Source: Pardosa pseudoannulata (lineage: Eukaryota > Arthropoda > Arachnida > Araneae > Lycosidae). From it: a stretch of 64,000 nucleotides of DNA. Positions 24,928 to 35,857 of this stretch are shown here, in pieces. The notes under the pieces were generated by a model that saw only the letters and a program-made list of their open reading frames with translations, was not told where the DNA came from and ran no database searches. Where the stretch lies: contig CM063501.1 of NCBI GenBank assembly GCA_032207245.1, forward strand, positions 83,903,365 through 83,967,364, in the 5' to 3' direction. The position numbers and the translations under genes were made by a program. Numbering within the stretch: position 1 is the first letter of the stretch; every line of letters begins with the position of its first letter.

Positions 24928-25415
24928 CGTTTTTAATCGATTTTAAATTCTATCTATTTATTTTGCCTTAATTTCTAATAACAACATTTTGTTTTATCCT
25001 TAACCCTTGTTAAGTACTTTTTTTTAAATTACGTTTCAATCACTCAAATTACAAGAGTAAGCGTAATATCCTACAAATCTAATGTAATTGTAATTTTTTA
25101 AATCGATCTTAAATTCTATCTAATTATTTCCTTTGAATTTTTAATTATTACTAACCACATTTTGTGTTATATTTAACTCTTGTTAATTGTTTTTTTATTA
25201 TGTTTCCATTATTCAGTTTACAATAGTAAACGTAATATCCAATAACTATAATGTAATTGTAATATTTTTTAATCGATATTAAGTTCTATATTTCTGTTTT
25301 GCCTTAATTTTTAACAACCGCATTTTGTGTTATCCTTAACTCTGGTTAAGTGTTTTTTTAAAATTATGTTTGGATCACTCAACTTACAACAGTAAATATA
25401 ATATCCCCTAACTCT
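24928..25415. repeat. Diverged tandem repeat, about 167-bp period, three units
   Basis: AATCGATTTTAAATTCTATC (24935), AATCGATCTTAAATTCTATC (25100) and AATCGATATTAAGTTCTATA (25270) open three units. Each continues through a TTTTGTGTTAT motif, a TTGTTAAGT motif, an ATCACTCAA motif and AGTAA.CGTAATATCC. Confidence 0.75.
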
Positions 25416-25429
25416 AATGTTCAATTTCC

Positions 25430-25557
25430 AGTTCGAATTGCCTTCTGCTCCACGGCGACCCAAAACTGCAATGCCAATTAGTTATAAAGGTTTGGGGCCT
25501 CAAACATCAGGGGCTCAGGCACACGGTCCAGTTGGATCATGCTTCAATTAGGCCCTG
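25430..25557 (-). mobile_element. hAT-like terminus
   Basis: The minus strand begins CAGGGCCTAATTGAAGC at 25557 with a GC-rich subterminal part (GGGCCTC..., CCCCTGATG). The partner end was not located. Confidence 0.4.
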
Positions 25558-25595
25558 GTTATAGCAAAAACCAAAATAATGCAATACCAAAATAA

Positions 25596-25801
25596 TAACT
25601 GTAGATAAAACATATATACCTTGTGAAGAAAGTACAAATCTACTTACCCACAAAATAAAAACTGTAGATAAAACTTATATACCTTGTAAAGAAAGTACAA
25701 ATCTACTTACCCACAAAATAAAAACTGTAGATAAAACATATATACCTTGTGAAAAAAAAGTACAAATCTACTTACCCACAAAAAAAAAAAAAAAAAAAAC
25801 A
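25596..25801. repeat. 63-bp tandem repeat, three units, ending in poly(A)
   Basis: ACTGTAGATAAAAC starts units at 25598, 25661 and 25724. Each ends TACAAATCTACTTACCCAC. The last unit runs into about 20 A. Confidence 0.85.
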
Positions 25802-26034
25802 ATTGTGAAAAATTTTATTAATTTTCCCCAATTAATTATCAACATTAAACAAGTGCAAAAAACCTATTGCAATTTTCCTTTTAGAACGCGAGTTATTAAG
25901 TGCATTATATGTGTGACTAACGGGTTGTATAACTTCAGAATAAACTATTGTTTCGGCTTGTTACAGTACTGTTTTGGTTGAAATCCCTGTAAAAATAAAA
26001 CCGAAAATACTCTGACCGATTAGTAGCGCTAACA

Positions 26035-26165
26035 ATAGTGTAACTTTCCACAGTCGTAAAATAATATCCTGAAACGGTTCAGCAGTTTCAGAGATTACGT
26101 CATACATATAAACAAACAAATTTTATTTTTTTATAAATATTACTATCGATAAAGCTTTATAGTAC
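26035..26165 (+). mobile_element. Possible RTE-type LINE 3' end fragment
   Basis: GTTCAGCAGTTTCAGAGATT followed by CATACATATAAACAAACAAA and a T-rich tail resembles the conserved 3' untranslated end of many arthropod RTE-type retroposons. No coding part is attached. Confidence 0.4.
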
Positions 26166-26463
26166 TGTGTTTACGTTACATAGGAAACAACGGTGTTTAC
26201 AAAATATAGTAAATAAATATCTTCCCTGAAAAATGTTCTTTTTTATATATAACATCCAGGAACGTAGCGAGTGTAGGGAAAGGTTTCAAATTGGAAAATA
26301 TCCCCCCTCCCGGAATTTCATTATTTTTTTTTAAGTAAAACAATTTAAATATTATTAAAATTCTACATAAAATTTATTATTAATATTTAATATTAGCAAG
26401 TGCATTAAAGTTATTACAAAATTTAATAATAATAATTGCTTTAAAATATATAAATGAATAGTA

Positions 26464-26990
26464 ATATCTATCCCTCCATAGCTAGCTATCTATCTATCCC
26501 TCCATATCTATCTATCTATCTATCCCTCCATATCTATCTATCTATCCCTCCATATCTATCTATCTATCTATCTATCCCTCCATAGCTAGCTATCTATCTA
26601 TCCCTCCATATCTATCTATCTATCTATCTATCCCTCCATAGCTATCTATCTATCTATCTATCTATCTATCCCTCCATAGCTATCTATCTATCCCTCCATA
26701 TCTATTTATCTTTCTATCTATCCCTCGATATCTATCTATCCATCCATCCATCCATCTATCTATCTATCGATCCATCCATCCATCCATCTATCTATCTCTC
26801 CATCCATCCATCCATCTATCTATCTATCTATCCATCCATCTATCTATCTATCTATATCTATCCCTCCATCTATCTATCTATTCTTCCATCTATCTATCCA
26901 TCTATTCTCCCTCCATAGCTATCTATCTATCCCTCCATAGCTATCTATCTATCTATCCCTCCCTCCCTCCCTCCCTCCCTCCATATATAT
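26464..26990. repeat. (TCTA)n / (TCCA)n / (TCCC)n compound microsatellite
   Basis: Runs of TCTA broken by CCTCCATAGC and TCCATCCATCCA segments, ending (CCTC)n then CATATATATA. It abuts the 3' end of the jockey-like LINE (read on the minus strand), so the LINE tail may have seeded it. Confidence 0.95.
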
Positions 26991-26991
26991 A

Positions 26992-28236
26992 TGTCAGGTT
27001 CCACTAAATGACACTAGAGTCCTGATTACATTTTCATATCTTTATTCAAATCTCATAGCACAGTACTTTTCAATCATCTTCAATGGCGTCGCACATTGGC
27101 GCCCAACTTTTAACAAAGGCAGGCTTAGCTGCTCGGGTAGCCACAGATCTGTCTGCGGAATGTGCACACTGCTCTCTGCTCTAGATCACATAGGCCACAT
27201 AGGACGAATTGGCAACAGTACTCCCTGGGCCAAGCCCTCTAGTACTGGGTTTGCTGTCAATGGTAATGCTTCAATCTATGAGTACTTTGTTGGCAATAAC
27301 ATTAAAAAGAAAATTATGTGAGTGGGGAAAGAAACGCGTGAGAAATTGCTTGAGTTTAGACGAAAATTAATAAGCATAAGGTGAATGGCAAATAGAGAGA
27401 CACAAGTGCTAAAATGCATCATGGTTCTCAGATCAAATCAAGTTAAGGGTATAGGATGAGAGACAATCTAATAACTAAATGATTTTTTTTTTAATAAACA
27501 GCTAGAAACTGTAAGGTAGGCAGGTTCCGAAAAACTGTAGCAGGGCCACAGTTAGGATCCAAAATTCATATAGGAATTCAACCAGTAGAATTCTTTTGAA
27601 GAACGTCCAATGGCAGTCTTAGGATTTACACCCTCCAAAGTAGGAGCCCAAGTTAACGCTGCTGCAGCCGGAGCTGGCAGTGAGAAGTAGAGATGGGGGA
27701 AAAACACTATCAGTGGGGGAGGATTGAAACCTAGAAACTAGGAGCCAATCCAAAGACGGGAAGAGACAATCGTCAGCAAATAGAATTTAAGATAGGTCTT
27801 TACCTAAGATGGCCATGGGACGTCTCCTATTTGAAGTGTCTGCATAGTCATACTGAGCTAGTTCAATAATATGGTCAACGCAAAGATTTTTATTAAATTT
27901 ACTGGCAAGATTTTGGAAGTAATTTTGAAGAGAGGAAAGACTAGTTTCCCTGTGAATTTCGACATTTCTAAAATAACAAGGACAATTAGTGATTTGCCTT
28001 ATAGTTATGTTCTGAGCAGCAGAAAGGGAGTTAACACGATAGTCAGCCGCATATGACCATGCAATACACGAATATGATAATTGAGGGCGAAGATACGATT
28101 TATAGATGAGCAGTTTATTTTCTATATAGATGAGCAGTTTATTTTCTACGCTTAAAAAGCTATTTCGAGCAATTAAGGGGTAAAGTAGTCTTTTAGCAGC
28201 TCGAAATTTGTGAGCCGTATTTATGTGGCTAACTCC
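26992..28236 (-). mobile_element. jockey-like LINE, 5'-truncated
   Basis: Read on the minus strand this contains the end of a reverse-transcriptase ORF (28236-27787) followed by a presumed 3' untranslated region with AATAAA (complement of 27041-27046), ending near the microsatellite at 26990. The loss of the 5' part is usual for LINE insertions. The 3' boundary and whether all of 26992-27786 belongs to the LINE are inferred. Confidence 0.65.
27787..28236 (-). pseudogene. C-terminal reverse-transcriptase fragment (jockey clade LINE)
   Basis: About 149 codons open to a TAA at 27787-27789, with no ATG because the 5' part is missing. The reading includes HINTAHKFRAAKRLLYPLI, LLIYKSYLRPQLSYSCIAW, AAQNITIRQITNCP and RNVEIHRET, ending GKDLS. 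This is the order seen after the palm domain in jockey-type RTs: a RPxLxYxxxxW motif, then LQN..R.I..AP..VRN..IH. A 24-bp in-frame tandem duplication gives ENKLLIY twice (about 28105-28145), absent from the usual pattern. No other frameshift is seen in this stretch. It would have acted in target-primed reverse transcription; as a fragment it is inactive. Confidence 0.8.
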
Positions 28237-28309
28237 TCACGCCGCTTCACTCTCAGTAAAGAATCCTTAATTAAAATCTTTTAAAATTAGTCTACAATTT
28301 ATATCCTGA

Positions 28310-28328
28310 CACACACAACACACACACA

Positions 28329-28380
<52 letters not shown>
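28310..28380. repeat. (CA)n(TA)n microsatellite
   Basis: ACACACAACACACACACATA followed by about 25 TA repeats. Confidence 0.95.
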
Positions 28381-28712
28381 CATGGAAAATTTTTAACTGA
28401 GAGATGTTTCTCATTTATAAATCATTCGATGAAGGAACAGAACATAAATACTATTAATACATGCATAGTACTAATATATGAATATTAATCAGAAGGAGTT
28501 CTATTACAAACACAGGAACAGAAGAATTTTATATATAAATTGAATAATAATGATAATAAGTATATATAAAGTTCATGTACAGTCTTTTGATGTATATTTC
28601 AGTAATGTATAAGACAATATGAAGCAAAGATATTAAAATTCAAAAAGTAAATTGATGATTTTACTGAAAGTGAAAATTTTAAAAACTGAAAATTTTATTT
28701 CAAAATTAAATT

Positions 28713-28894
28713 GCTGGCCGATTGGTTAGGGCGCTGATCGTCGGTACCGGAGTTCGTGGGTTCGAATCCCACTATGGCATGGATGTTAGTAGCCGTTCGG
28801 AATCGGCTTTAAGCAGTAGGTCCCGGTCTCATTAGCCCTCGTGTGCAAAACAGTAGACCGTAGCGCTCCAAACCAAACCAAACCAAACCAAACC
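28713..28894 (+). mobile_element. SINE-A copy, well preserved
   Basis: TGGCCGATTGG (A box), GGTTCGAATCCC (B box), full body and five CCAAA tail repeats. Flanked by ATTAAATT at 28705-28712 and 28895-28902. Confidence 0.95.
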
Positions 28895-29002
28895 ATTAAA
28901 TTTTGATTATTTATGCATTTAATTTTTTTTTAATTTGAAAAAGTACTTCGTACTTTCATTTCGATGTTAAAAACTCCAGAATATAACAGGAAAGGGTGGG
29001 GG

Positions 29003-29430
29003 CAGTGATGTATCCAATAATTAATATTGGGGGCACATATTGTCATTGCCAACAAGGGCACCCATATGGAAAGTGCAGAAGGGGCTTGATCTTCCCCCCC
29101 ATTTTGTAAAGTCAGTTCTTTAAACTAAATTTAACACTTAAATATGCAAATACAACACATGCATACACACATTTTTATCTCAGACCCCCCCCTCCTAAAT
29201 TCTCTCATATAGGCGCCTATAATTGCCATGAAAAAATAGACTTCTTTAATAATGGTCTTATTGTAGTATTATGGTACTTCTAAACTTAAAAAAAGGAAGA
29301 CAAAATTTAAAATTTCTTCCCACCCCTTCTTTTTTTAGTTTCGAGAAAAAAATCTTGGGGGATGCATCCCCTTACATCCCCTTTGTTAGGCCTCTGGGGG
29401 GGACTAGAACTCGTTGAGGCTACGGCCCTG
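29003..29430. mobile_element. Probable non-autonomous hAT element
   Basis: Left CAGTGATGTATCCAATAATT with G/C-rich GGGGGC and inverted right end CAGGGCCGTAGCCTC have the appearance of a hAT pair. Flanks do not give a matching 8-bp duplication, so boundaries are tentative. Confidence 0.5.
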
Positions 29431-29669
29431 ATGTTCCTTGACGTTTAAAGTTACAGTCCGTCTACTCAAGAGAACTGGTTGTAACTCTCAAAGTTGTTTA
29501 GATTTCCTATTTTTTTAAAAGTTTAACGAGTTTCCAGTAACTAAGATTTCAGGTATCCATCAATATGCATTCAGGAGAAATAATTCTGGCAATAATGGCT
29601 TTAGATACAAAAAAGTAAAAAAAAAGTATTATTTTAGTATTTCCTAGCAATCCTCTGCCTAAAGTCCAC

Positions 29670-30723
29670 TGTATAACAATAGCCTAAATTATCTGTCCAA
29701 CTGTCCCCGAATTTATGAAGAGACGGGACCTGGATTGGATAGAGGCATCCATATTGGATTCATGATGAGTTGGTGTTAACAAAATTCAAAGCGAGTAAAG
29801 TTTATCCTCCTAAACTATCGACCGATTTTAAAATAAATTGGTATAAAAATGCTTTATATCACAGCGGAAAGGCGTCTTTAAAACGTTCGAAATCCACCCC
29901 TTCACCTCCTTTTCGAACGTTTAAAGCCATTATTTTAAGCCCTATTTTCCCCGGTTAAGAGCAGCCAATTTATGGCAAGTCTCACCAAAGTCGTTTAACG
30001 GCTAACCACGATTAATCTATGGTTAAACTTGGAATTACTTCCCACCATTGGTTTGCGCCATAGGTTAATCGCGGTTAGCCTTAAGCGACATTGGTGAGAT
30101 CGGCTCTAAATCTATCAATTTATCACATAATAAATAAGTAAAAACATTTTTTTCTAGCATTATGACGTCATTCCTTTAACCATCTCATTTAATTATTTCT
30201 TATTTTGAATTATTTAAATACCGTCTGCATACTTTTCATACGTTTTATCACTGAACTTAGATATTACGTAACTAAATTTATTTTATATTTGGCTTAAATA
30301 ATAGATTAGGTACATATGTGATAATTTTAAATTGAATCATCGATTATTTTTGTTGCAATGAAAATGTTATCACCGGTATTAACAACAAATTACTTTCATA
30401 AAAATCTAGAAGTCTATTTCACGGACTAATAAATATTTAGCGTTTAAGTTTATATATCTTTGAAAATTAAGAAGTTTGTTCGTTTGTATTTGTTTTTTAT
30501 TCATAACCACACGGTTTGGCAAAATGAATTCAACGTGATTCTAAACTACATTCACAGTATCGGTAGACTTTAGAGAAGCTGAAAATAAACAAATCACTGA
30601 GCGTGTACCAGATAATTCTCAGCCAAAAAACAATTTATTTTATTTACTAATCTCATAGGGTACTTTATAACTCTGGAAAATTAAAATTTTACTAATCCCG
30701 TCACAGGACGGGCTATATGCTAG
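29670..30723 (+). mobile_element. Non-autonomous Helitron, copy C, with fold-back insert
   Basis: The 3' end is textbook: hairpin CCCGTCACAGGACGGG, seven bases, then CTAG (30720-30723) before T. The 5' end is decayed (AACAATAGCCTAAATTATC in place of the TCCCCTATATAATAATAGCC of copies A, B and D). A 120-bp inverted-repeat element interrupts it at 29980-30099. Confidence 0.85.
29980..30099. mobile_element. 120-bp fold-back MITE
   Basis: About 43-bp inverted arms: left TCTCACCAAAGTCGTTTAAC, right (inverted) TCTCACCAATGTCGCTTAAG, both continuing GGCTAACC.CGATTAA.CTATGG. Absent from Helitron copies A, B and D at the same place. Confidence 0.85.
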
Positions 30724-31154
30724 TGAATGAACAGTTTTTGCCCTAAAACTAAGCGATGGGAGGGCGTTTAGTCTGGCAGTAGCTGGCAACATCCAGATGC
30801 AATTAACCCCACATTAGATAGAGTGTTGCAACCGAGGAATAGGGGTGGGGTTTGAATTATAGCTCGACAAGATACTCCACCCCTTTCCAGTGTTAATGGA
30901 ATGTATGAGAAATGAAAAGAAATTTTAAAGGCAGAGAGCGTCGCTCATTGAGCCACCTCTCTCGCAAATGAATTTAATTACTTCTCAGAAACAGAGACGG
31001 CTCATTTTGTTTCGGGAAAATGCAATCTTTATTCTACTTTTGCCAAGTAAAAAAAGTATTGCAAAAGTGAAAAATGTCGGAGTTCACGTTTCAACGATAA
31101 TAAACAATTTGACCATAGATAGATGGTTGGTTGGAGGGTTGAAAATGCTAGATC

Positions 31155-31494
31155 TATTTGTTTTTTGCTACACCAGGACTAATGAGACCGGTACGTACTG
31201 CACACAGGCGATTCCGAACGGTTACGAATGGTTAGGGTGCTGGCCTTCGGAACCGAAGTTCGTGGGTTCGAATCCCACTAGGGCATGGATGTTCATAGCC
31301 GTTCGGTATCGTCTTTAAGCAGTAGGTCCCGGTCCCATTAGCTCTCGTTTTGCAAAAAGTAGACCGTAGCGCTCTAAAATGAAAACGAAACCGAACTGCT
31401 ACGAACATCGATGCCGGCAGTGGAATTTGGACCCATGAACCCTAGTAAAGGAGAGTATCGCCGTACCTATTTGACCATCGTTCAGATTAACCAT
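31155..31494 (-). mobile_element. SINE-A (minus) split by an opposite SINE-A
   Basis: Minus-strand SINE tail and body at about 31155-31228 resume at 31391-31494 with a decayed head (GGGTCCAAATTCC where the B box should be). The interruption is the plus-strand SINE at 31229-31390. Confidence 0.8.
31229..31390 (+). mobile_element. SINE-A inserted in SINE-A
   Basis: Starts at TGGTTAGGGTGC, so the first bases of the head are missing. B box GGTTCGAATCCC and body are intact; the tail is short. Flanks CCGAACGGTTACGAA (31214-31228) and CCGAACTGCTACGAA (31391-31405) are a 15-bp target duplication with two later changes. Confidence 0.85.
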
Positions 31495-31499
31495 ATATT

Positions 31500-32783
31500 T
31501 ATCTATTTTTGATCCAGTTTAATTGTTAAGCGTATACTGAGAAAAAATCGAAATATCTAAAGTTTTAGTTTATAATGAAAAGTCTCAATACAACGAATAT
31601 TACAGCGGCTAGTCACTTACAGATGGCAGCACTTGCGCTCTACACCTTGCGAAACTAAACTAACTTTGAATCTTGAATATAATGGGCAAATGATAATTCT
31701 GATAACGCATTGTACAAAATATAAAGATAGAATAATTATACAATAGAGTCAAGTACTGTCCAGTGAAGTAAGAAGCTGGATGCAGGGTGTAACAATAAGT
31801 TACATTCGGTTCAGCTTTTTTTATCCCTTCTCGTGAGCCATCGTCAAAACACATACAGAACAGGACCGGTTTGAACTAGAAGAAATTTCAGACTTCTGTC
31901 AACCAATATAAGGGCCCGTTGGTTTTTTGGAATTCTGACCTCTCCGTTCGGAAGGGCACCCCTGTTTTTTTTCTCCTTGGGGCAGTCGGATTTTTTTAGA
32001 GGACAAGGTGTTTACCATAGGTGAGAAGATGGTGAATGCTACTGGTACATTTTTTGGGGGCGACACGAGAAAGAGGAAAATCAAAGCCATATTTTTTTTT
32101 AGGGCCGACGCCAACTCGAGAGCAGTCTTCGATATCTACAAATGATAAGTTGATTCCGGTTGTATTCCTTAGGCATCTAATTTCATAAAATTATTTAATC
32201 AATACATATTTGTCCATGTGTTTTTTTAATAAGTTTTAATTTCTTCTTTCTCAAGCACTAGGCCGACGAACCATTTTTACACGGGGATGCCACATGCACC
32301 CTGGTACAAAGTCTGAGGGGGTGAAAAAAATTGCCAGCTTTATATTAACCCTCTTATTTCGGATTGTGCCATTAATCTGTTTTATGCAACCTTTGGCATT
32401 CTCATTTATCCAAGTCGAAATCTGTGTGTAAGGCAGCTAGTTGTATTTTAATAACAATAAAGCTATGTACTAAATTATATTGCTATTCAAAAAATATACC
32501 GTTTAATGTGCGTTAAACTGGCTTATTAATAAAATAGTATTACTTTTTTATTAATCCTTAAAACATTGTTTATAAAACAATAAACATTTTGCTCTTTTTG
32601 TTAACAAATTGAATAACAATATTGCTAACTCAATTTCGATTTATATTTAGATAAACAAGAGATACGGCGTGGCAAGTTTACATTCCGCATCGGGTACATC
32701 TAGACCTTGTTACGCAAATGGTGGTGTCCACATGAGAAATTTTACTTACTCTACATTGAAATAGAGCCGCGGTAAGTCAGACG
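31500..32783. other. AT-rich and unique sequence, nothing firm
   Basis: Short minus frames at 31660-31854 and 31899-32114 show no domain. The G/C-rich patch at 32260-32330 could be transposon debris. No termini found. Confidence 0.3.
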
Positions 32784-32791
32784 TTTAAGAC

Positions 32792-33172
32792 CAGGGATGG
32801 ACAAACTTTTAAGGCTGCAGGCCAAAAATCGAAAGAAAATAAGTTTGGCGGACCAAGATAAATTTTTCTAATATTTTAAAAACAATATACAAGTACCTAA
32901 CGGTTTAAATACGTTAATGAGATGAATGAAATTGCAATTTCATTTTTAAAAGTTCCTTATACGGAGGTTCGAAAGGAGATGTACTGATTTTAAGAAACGA
33001 TGCTAAATGCTCATCTGTCAATCTGCTTCTGAAATTATTCTTTCTAAGGTTCAAAGTTGTAAACACTTGTTCACATATAAGAAGCAAATATACTGCTGAT
33101 CTTCTGGGTGTGAGATAGTAAATTTGGGATATACTATTTAAGCAAAGTAGAAAAGGAGATAGATATATAATG

Positions 33173-33203
<31 letters not shown>

Positions 33204-33290
33204 CTTTTAATTTGCCTCGGACCGGCAACTTAAAATTCTACCCGAGGGCCGGATAAAACCTTCCGGTGGGCCGTAGTTTGCCCATCCATG
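32792..33290 (-). mobile_element. hAT element with exact 8-bp target duplication
   Basis: Termini CAGGGATGGACAAACTTT and inverted CATGGATGGGCAAACTACG are of the well-known hAT CAGGGGTGGGCAAACT type. TTTAAGAC occurs at 32784-32791 and 33291-33298. 499 bp, retaining part of a transposase C-terminus. Confidence 0.95.
32914..33168 (-). pseudogene. hAT transposase C-terminal fragment
   Basis: The minus frame contains CEQVFTTLNLRKNNFRSRLT followed by DEHLASFLKISTS. This matches the 'CE..FS.MN..K...RSRLTDEHL...L' segment near the C-terminus of hAT transposases (dimerisation region) of the type also domesticated in GTF2IRD2/ZMYM-like proteins. The reading upstream enters an (AT)n run at 33177-33202, so the rest of the ORF is gone. 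Confidence 0.8.
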
Positions 33291-33315
33291 TTTAAGACAG
33301 TAAACAAATAAACGA

Positions 33316-33420
33316 AGGATTGTGGGTTCGGGGCTAGAGCCGACCAAACATCCACCGTGTTCATTAAAGATGGCCTAGGCACGTAAAATAAGTTCGTGGT
33401 AGGAATTTCTTTCAAATTCC
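33316..33420 (+). mobile_element. SINE-B fragment (second tRNA-like family)
   Basis: GGATTGTGGGTTCGGGGCTA ... CACGTAAAATAAGTTCGTGG aligns with the minus strand of 38335-38524 (GTTGTGGATTCGAGGTCTCG ... ACGTAAAATATATTCGTGG). Only the B-box side and body are present. Confidence 0.6.
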
Positions 33421-33530
33421 TAAACGATATTTCTGAAAATGACAGGTCAAGCTTATGGGTTTTCAGCTTGGTCTAAATTATGAGGATGCACTTTATATGG
33501 GTTGTCTTAGGGAGTAATGTTCGGCATGTA

Positions 33531-34088
33531 CAGAGTGCTTCAAAAATGATGGGTATATTTGAAAAATCAATACAAACTAAACCGACAGTGATAGAAATAC
33601 ACAGTTTGTTGCAATATGCTCGGAACAATAGTAAATTTTCAGGCAGCAAATTTTCAAAATTAGTTACAGTGTTTCATAGCAGATGGCGCTGCAATTTGGA
33701 AAAAATCTAAACTACGATATTTTCCAGTTATCCACCATGCGCAGAAATAATATGGCGTATTCTCAGAACGAAATTATCAGAAACCCGGGTAAACATCTGA
33801 GGCGGGATGGCTACACATGCAAAACATGTACTGTTCCAGTTATTCAATTTCTTTCTGGATAGTGGCGGTACACCTGGTCTTTTAAAGTCCCCACAGAATA
33901 ATATCGTCGTTTAGATTTTTCCAGACTGCAGCGCCATCTGTTGTGAAATATTGTAACCAATTTTCAAAGTTTGTCTGCCTGAAAATTTACTATTGTCTCA
34001 AGCATATTGCAATAATCTGGATTTCTATCACTGTCCATTTAGATTTTATTGATTTTTCAAATATATCAGTCATTTTTGAAACACACTG
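33531..34088 (-). mobile_element. mariner-derived element with about 200-bp terminal inverted repeats
   Basis: CAGAGTGCTTCAAAAATGAT at the left and inverted CAGTGTGTTTCAAAAATGAC at the right start arms of roughly 195 bp that stay alignable to ..GATGGCGCTGCA..TCTAAAC.ACGATATT. Flanked by TA (33529-33530, 34089-34090). The 558-bp element keeps the last codons of a mariner-type transposase. Confidence 0.9.
33728..33898 (-). pseudogene. mariner-like transposase C-terminus
   Basis: The minus reading FCGDFKRPGVPPLS, IPPQMFTRVSDNFVLRIRH and AHGG before TAA (33728-33730) follows the closing pattern of mariner-like transposases (FFLWG.LKD.VY.PP.., IPPEML.RV.DNF..R...C...NGGHI). The catalytic D,D34 region is absent; the ORF begins abruptly at the inverted-repeat boundary. 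Confidence 0.8.
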
Positions 34089-34094
34089 TATATA

Positions 34095-34838
34095 GTACTT
34101 CTATAATAAAATGGTAAAAAAAATCCGCGATGTTGTATGTTTGAATACTTAACAGGCAAATGCTTCCGCGTTATATTATACATAAAGTGCAACGTACAAC
34201 ATTTTTTTGTGGCGTCAGAGCAAAGGGAAGGGCCCCTTCTTTCAGATTTTCTCACCATTGTTTATGAGTACCCCCACCGGTTTGTCCCTTTGTCACAATT
34301 CAACCCCCTTTTTCCTGCTTCCCCCACTTTTACCAGCTTTGTGTTACACGAATATAAATTTGAATTCACGCTCGAATGCTAAAAGTGGTATATTCCACTC
34401 TGGCTCCCAAAATTCCCTCTCTGTTCTGTTTCGGAACTTTTATGCATAAATGCATATTTCTCTATCGCTTCCTTATTTTGTTCTCCCATTCGGGAAATGT
34501 GAAGCCTTAAACAGCGACCTAAAAGACCTTTTCGTGAACGTCATTAACCACTCGAGAGCTGATGAGCGATAGCTGGAGAGATCCTGCCTTATCAACAATG
34601 CCTCATTCATACATCAAACCCGTAAGAATTTTTAATATAAGAAATTTCCCCCAAACTGGTGCGGCACAACACCACTATGAGGTGAGTGATCCGGTGTCTC
34701 CACCCCCAATCTCCTCGGGCACGTTTTGTGAAATCACCGTCTCTATTACAACCCGCAAGTTGCATTCATCTGTTCCGTAAATCGACGTTTATGGAGATCT
34801 TGGTACACTTTAGAGTGTTTTTGATTAAAGGTTGTTTT
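34095..34838. other. Unique sequence of moderate GC, no gene assigned
   Basis: Several overlapping short frames (34137-34382, 34207-34449, 34562-34780, all plus) with no recognisable domain and conflicting phases. C/T-rich on the plus strand at 34260-34430. Confidence 0.3.
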
Positions 34839-34839
34839 A

Positions 34840-35474
34840 TTAACCCTCCGAGTGGAACACATCGAGGAAAATAAATCTCCAAAAATACGCTAAAGGTTTA
34901 CTGTGTCAGTGGCCAAAGCGTTCTATTTTTTACTTCACCTTTTGTCGACTAGAATGGAATACGGGAAATCAATCCTCGTCCCTTTACCTCCGGTTATAAA
35001 TAGATATATAAATAGATATTATAGAATTTAATTTTCAATGCAAGTAATGCTTGTCAAGTCTCGAAGATCATCCCATAAGAAATAATGGATTCTAAAAGTA
35101 CAAATGAAAATATTCTTTGAGAGAATTATTTATATATTTATATGAAAGTCATCCAAGATATTTAAGGAAATACATCTGTTATCGCAAACGAAATACTTCG
35201 AAATAGATATTTATAAAGCCATGAAAAGCTATCAGCGTCTTCGTGCCTCAGTGGGTAGGGGTGCATCCCTCAATAAATGTCAGTCAAAGAGGGGTGCAGT
35301 TCCTAAACAATCAGCCTGACCCTCCTACCGCAAAACTCTATGGGGAAAACAATGGCAGAAATGTACAATACATCGATTTTCGGAGTGTTTTTGGAGGTCA
35401 AAAATTGTACGTGAATTGTACGTTTTGAAGACATCATCGGTTTGGCGGAATTTGCGAACCGCTTAGAGGGTTAA
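34840..35474. mobile_element. TTAA-3 element
   Basis: TTAACCCTCCGAGTGG at the left; inverted right end TTAACCCTCTAAGCGG; TTAA at 34840 and 35471. Near the right end GCGGAATTTGCGAACCGC is a partial palindrome. 635 bp, interior AT-rich. Confidence 0.75.
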
Positions 35475-35632
35475 ATACTTAGCATATCCTTAAAAATATT
35501 GTTACATGGGTAGATTTTGAGTAACAAAGATAATTTTTCTTGGGTGGATTTTAAAAATAAACATTTCTATGCATTAATATTTTAAATATTTTATTGTTTT
35601 ACACACAAAATTATTCTTGAAAACTTTAGAGT

Positions 35633-35807
35633 TTGGTTTGCAGCTGTACTATCAACTTTTTTACTATTCGAGGGCTTATGCAGGCCAGGACCTACTGATT
35701 AAATTCGATTTCGAACGGCTACGAACAGCCATGCCATGAGCGAGATTCAAGCCCTCGAAATCCGGTGTCGAAGAGCAACGCTCTACCCATTCTGTCATCG
35801 TTCGCTT
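35633..35807 (-). mobile_element. SINE-A, diverged copy
   Basis: Tail CAAACCAAACTC, body GTAGCCGTTCGAAATCG and head boxes (ATGACAGAATGGGTAGAGCG; GGCTTGAATCTC) are recognisable on the minus strand with many substitutions. Confidence 0.8.
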
Positions 35808-35857
35808 TACAACTATAGGAAATGCATAAAAATTTGTCCACGAGAAGACAACACAAA

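Noticed and set aside
25598..25790. CRISPR-like 63-bp repeats
   Set aside because: Units are fully homologous with no spacers, and end in a poly(A) run.
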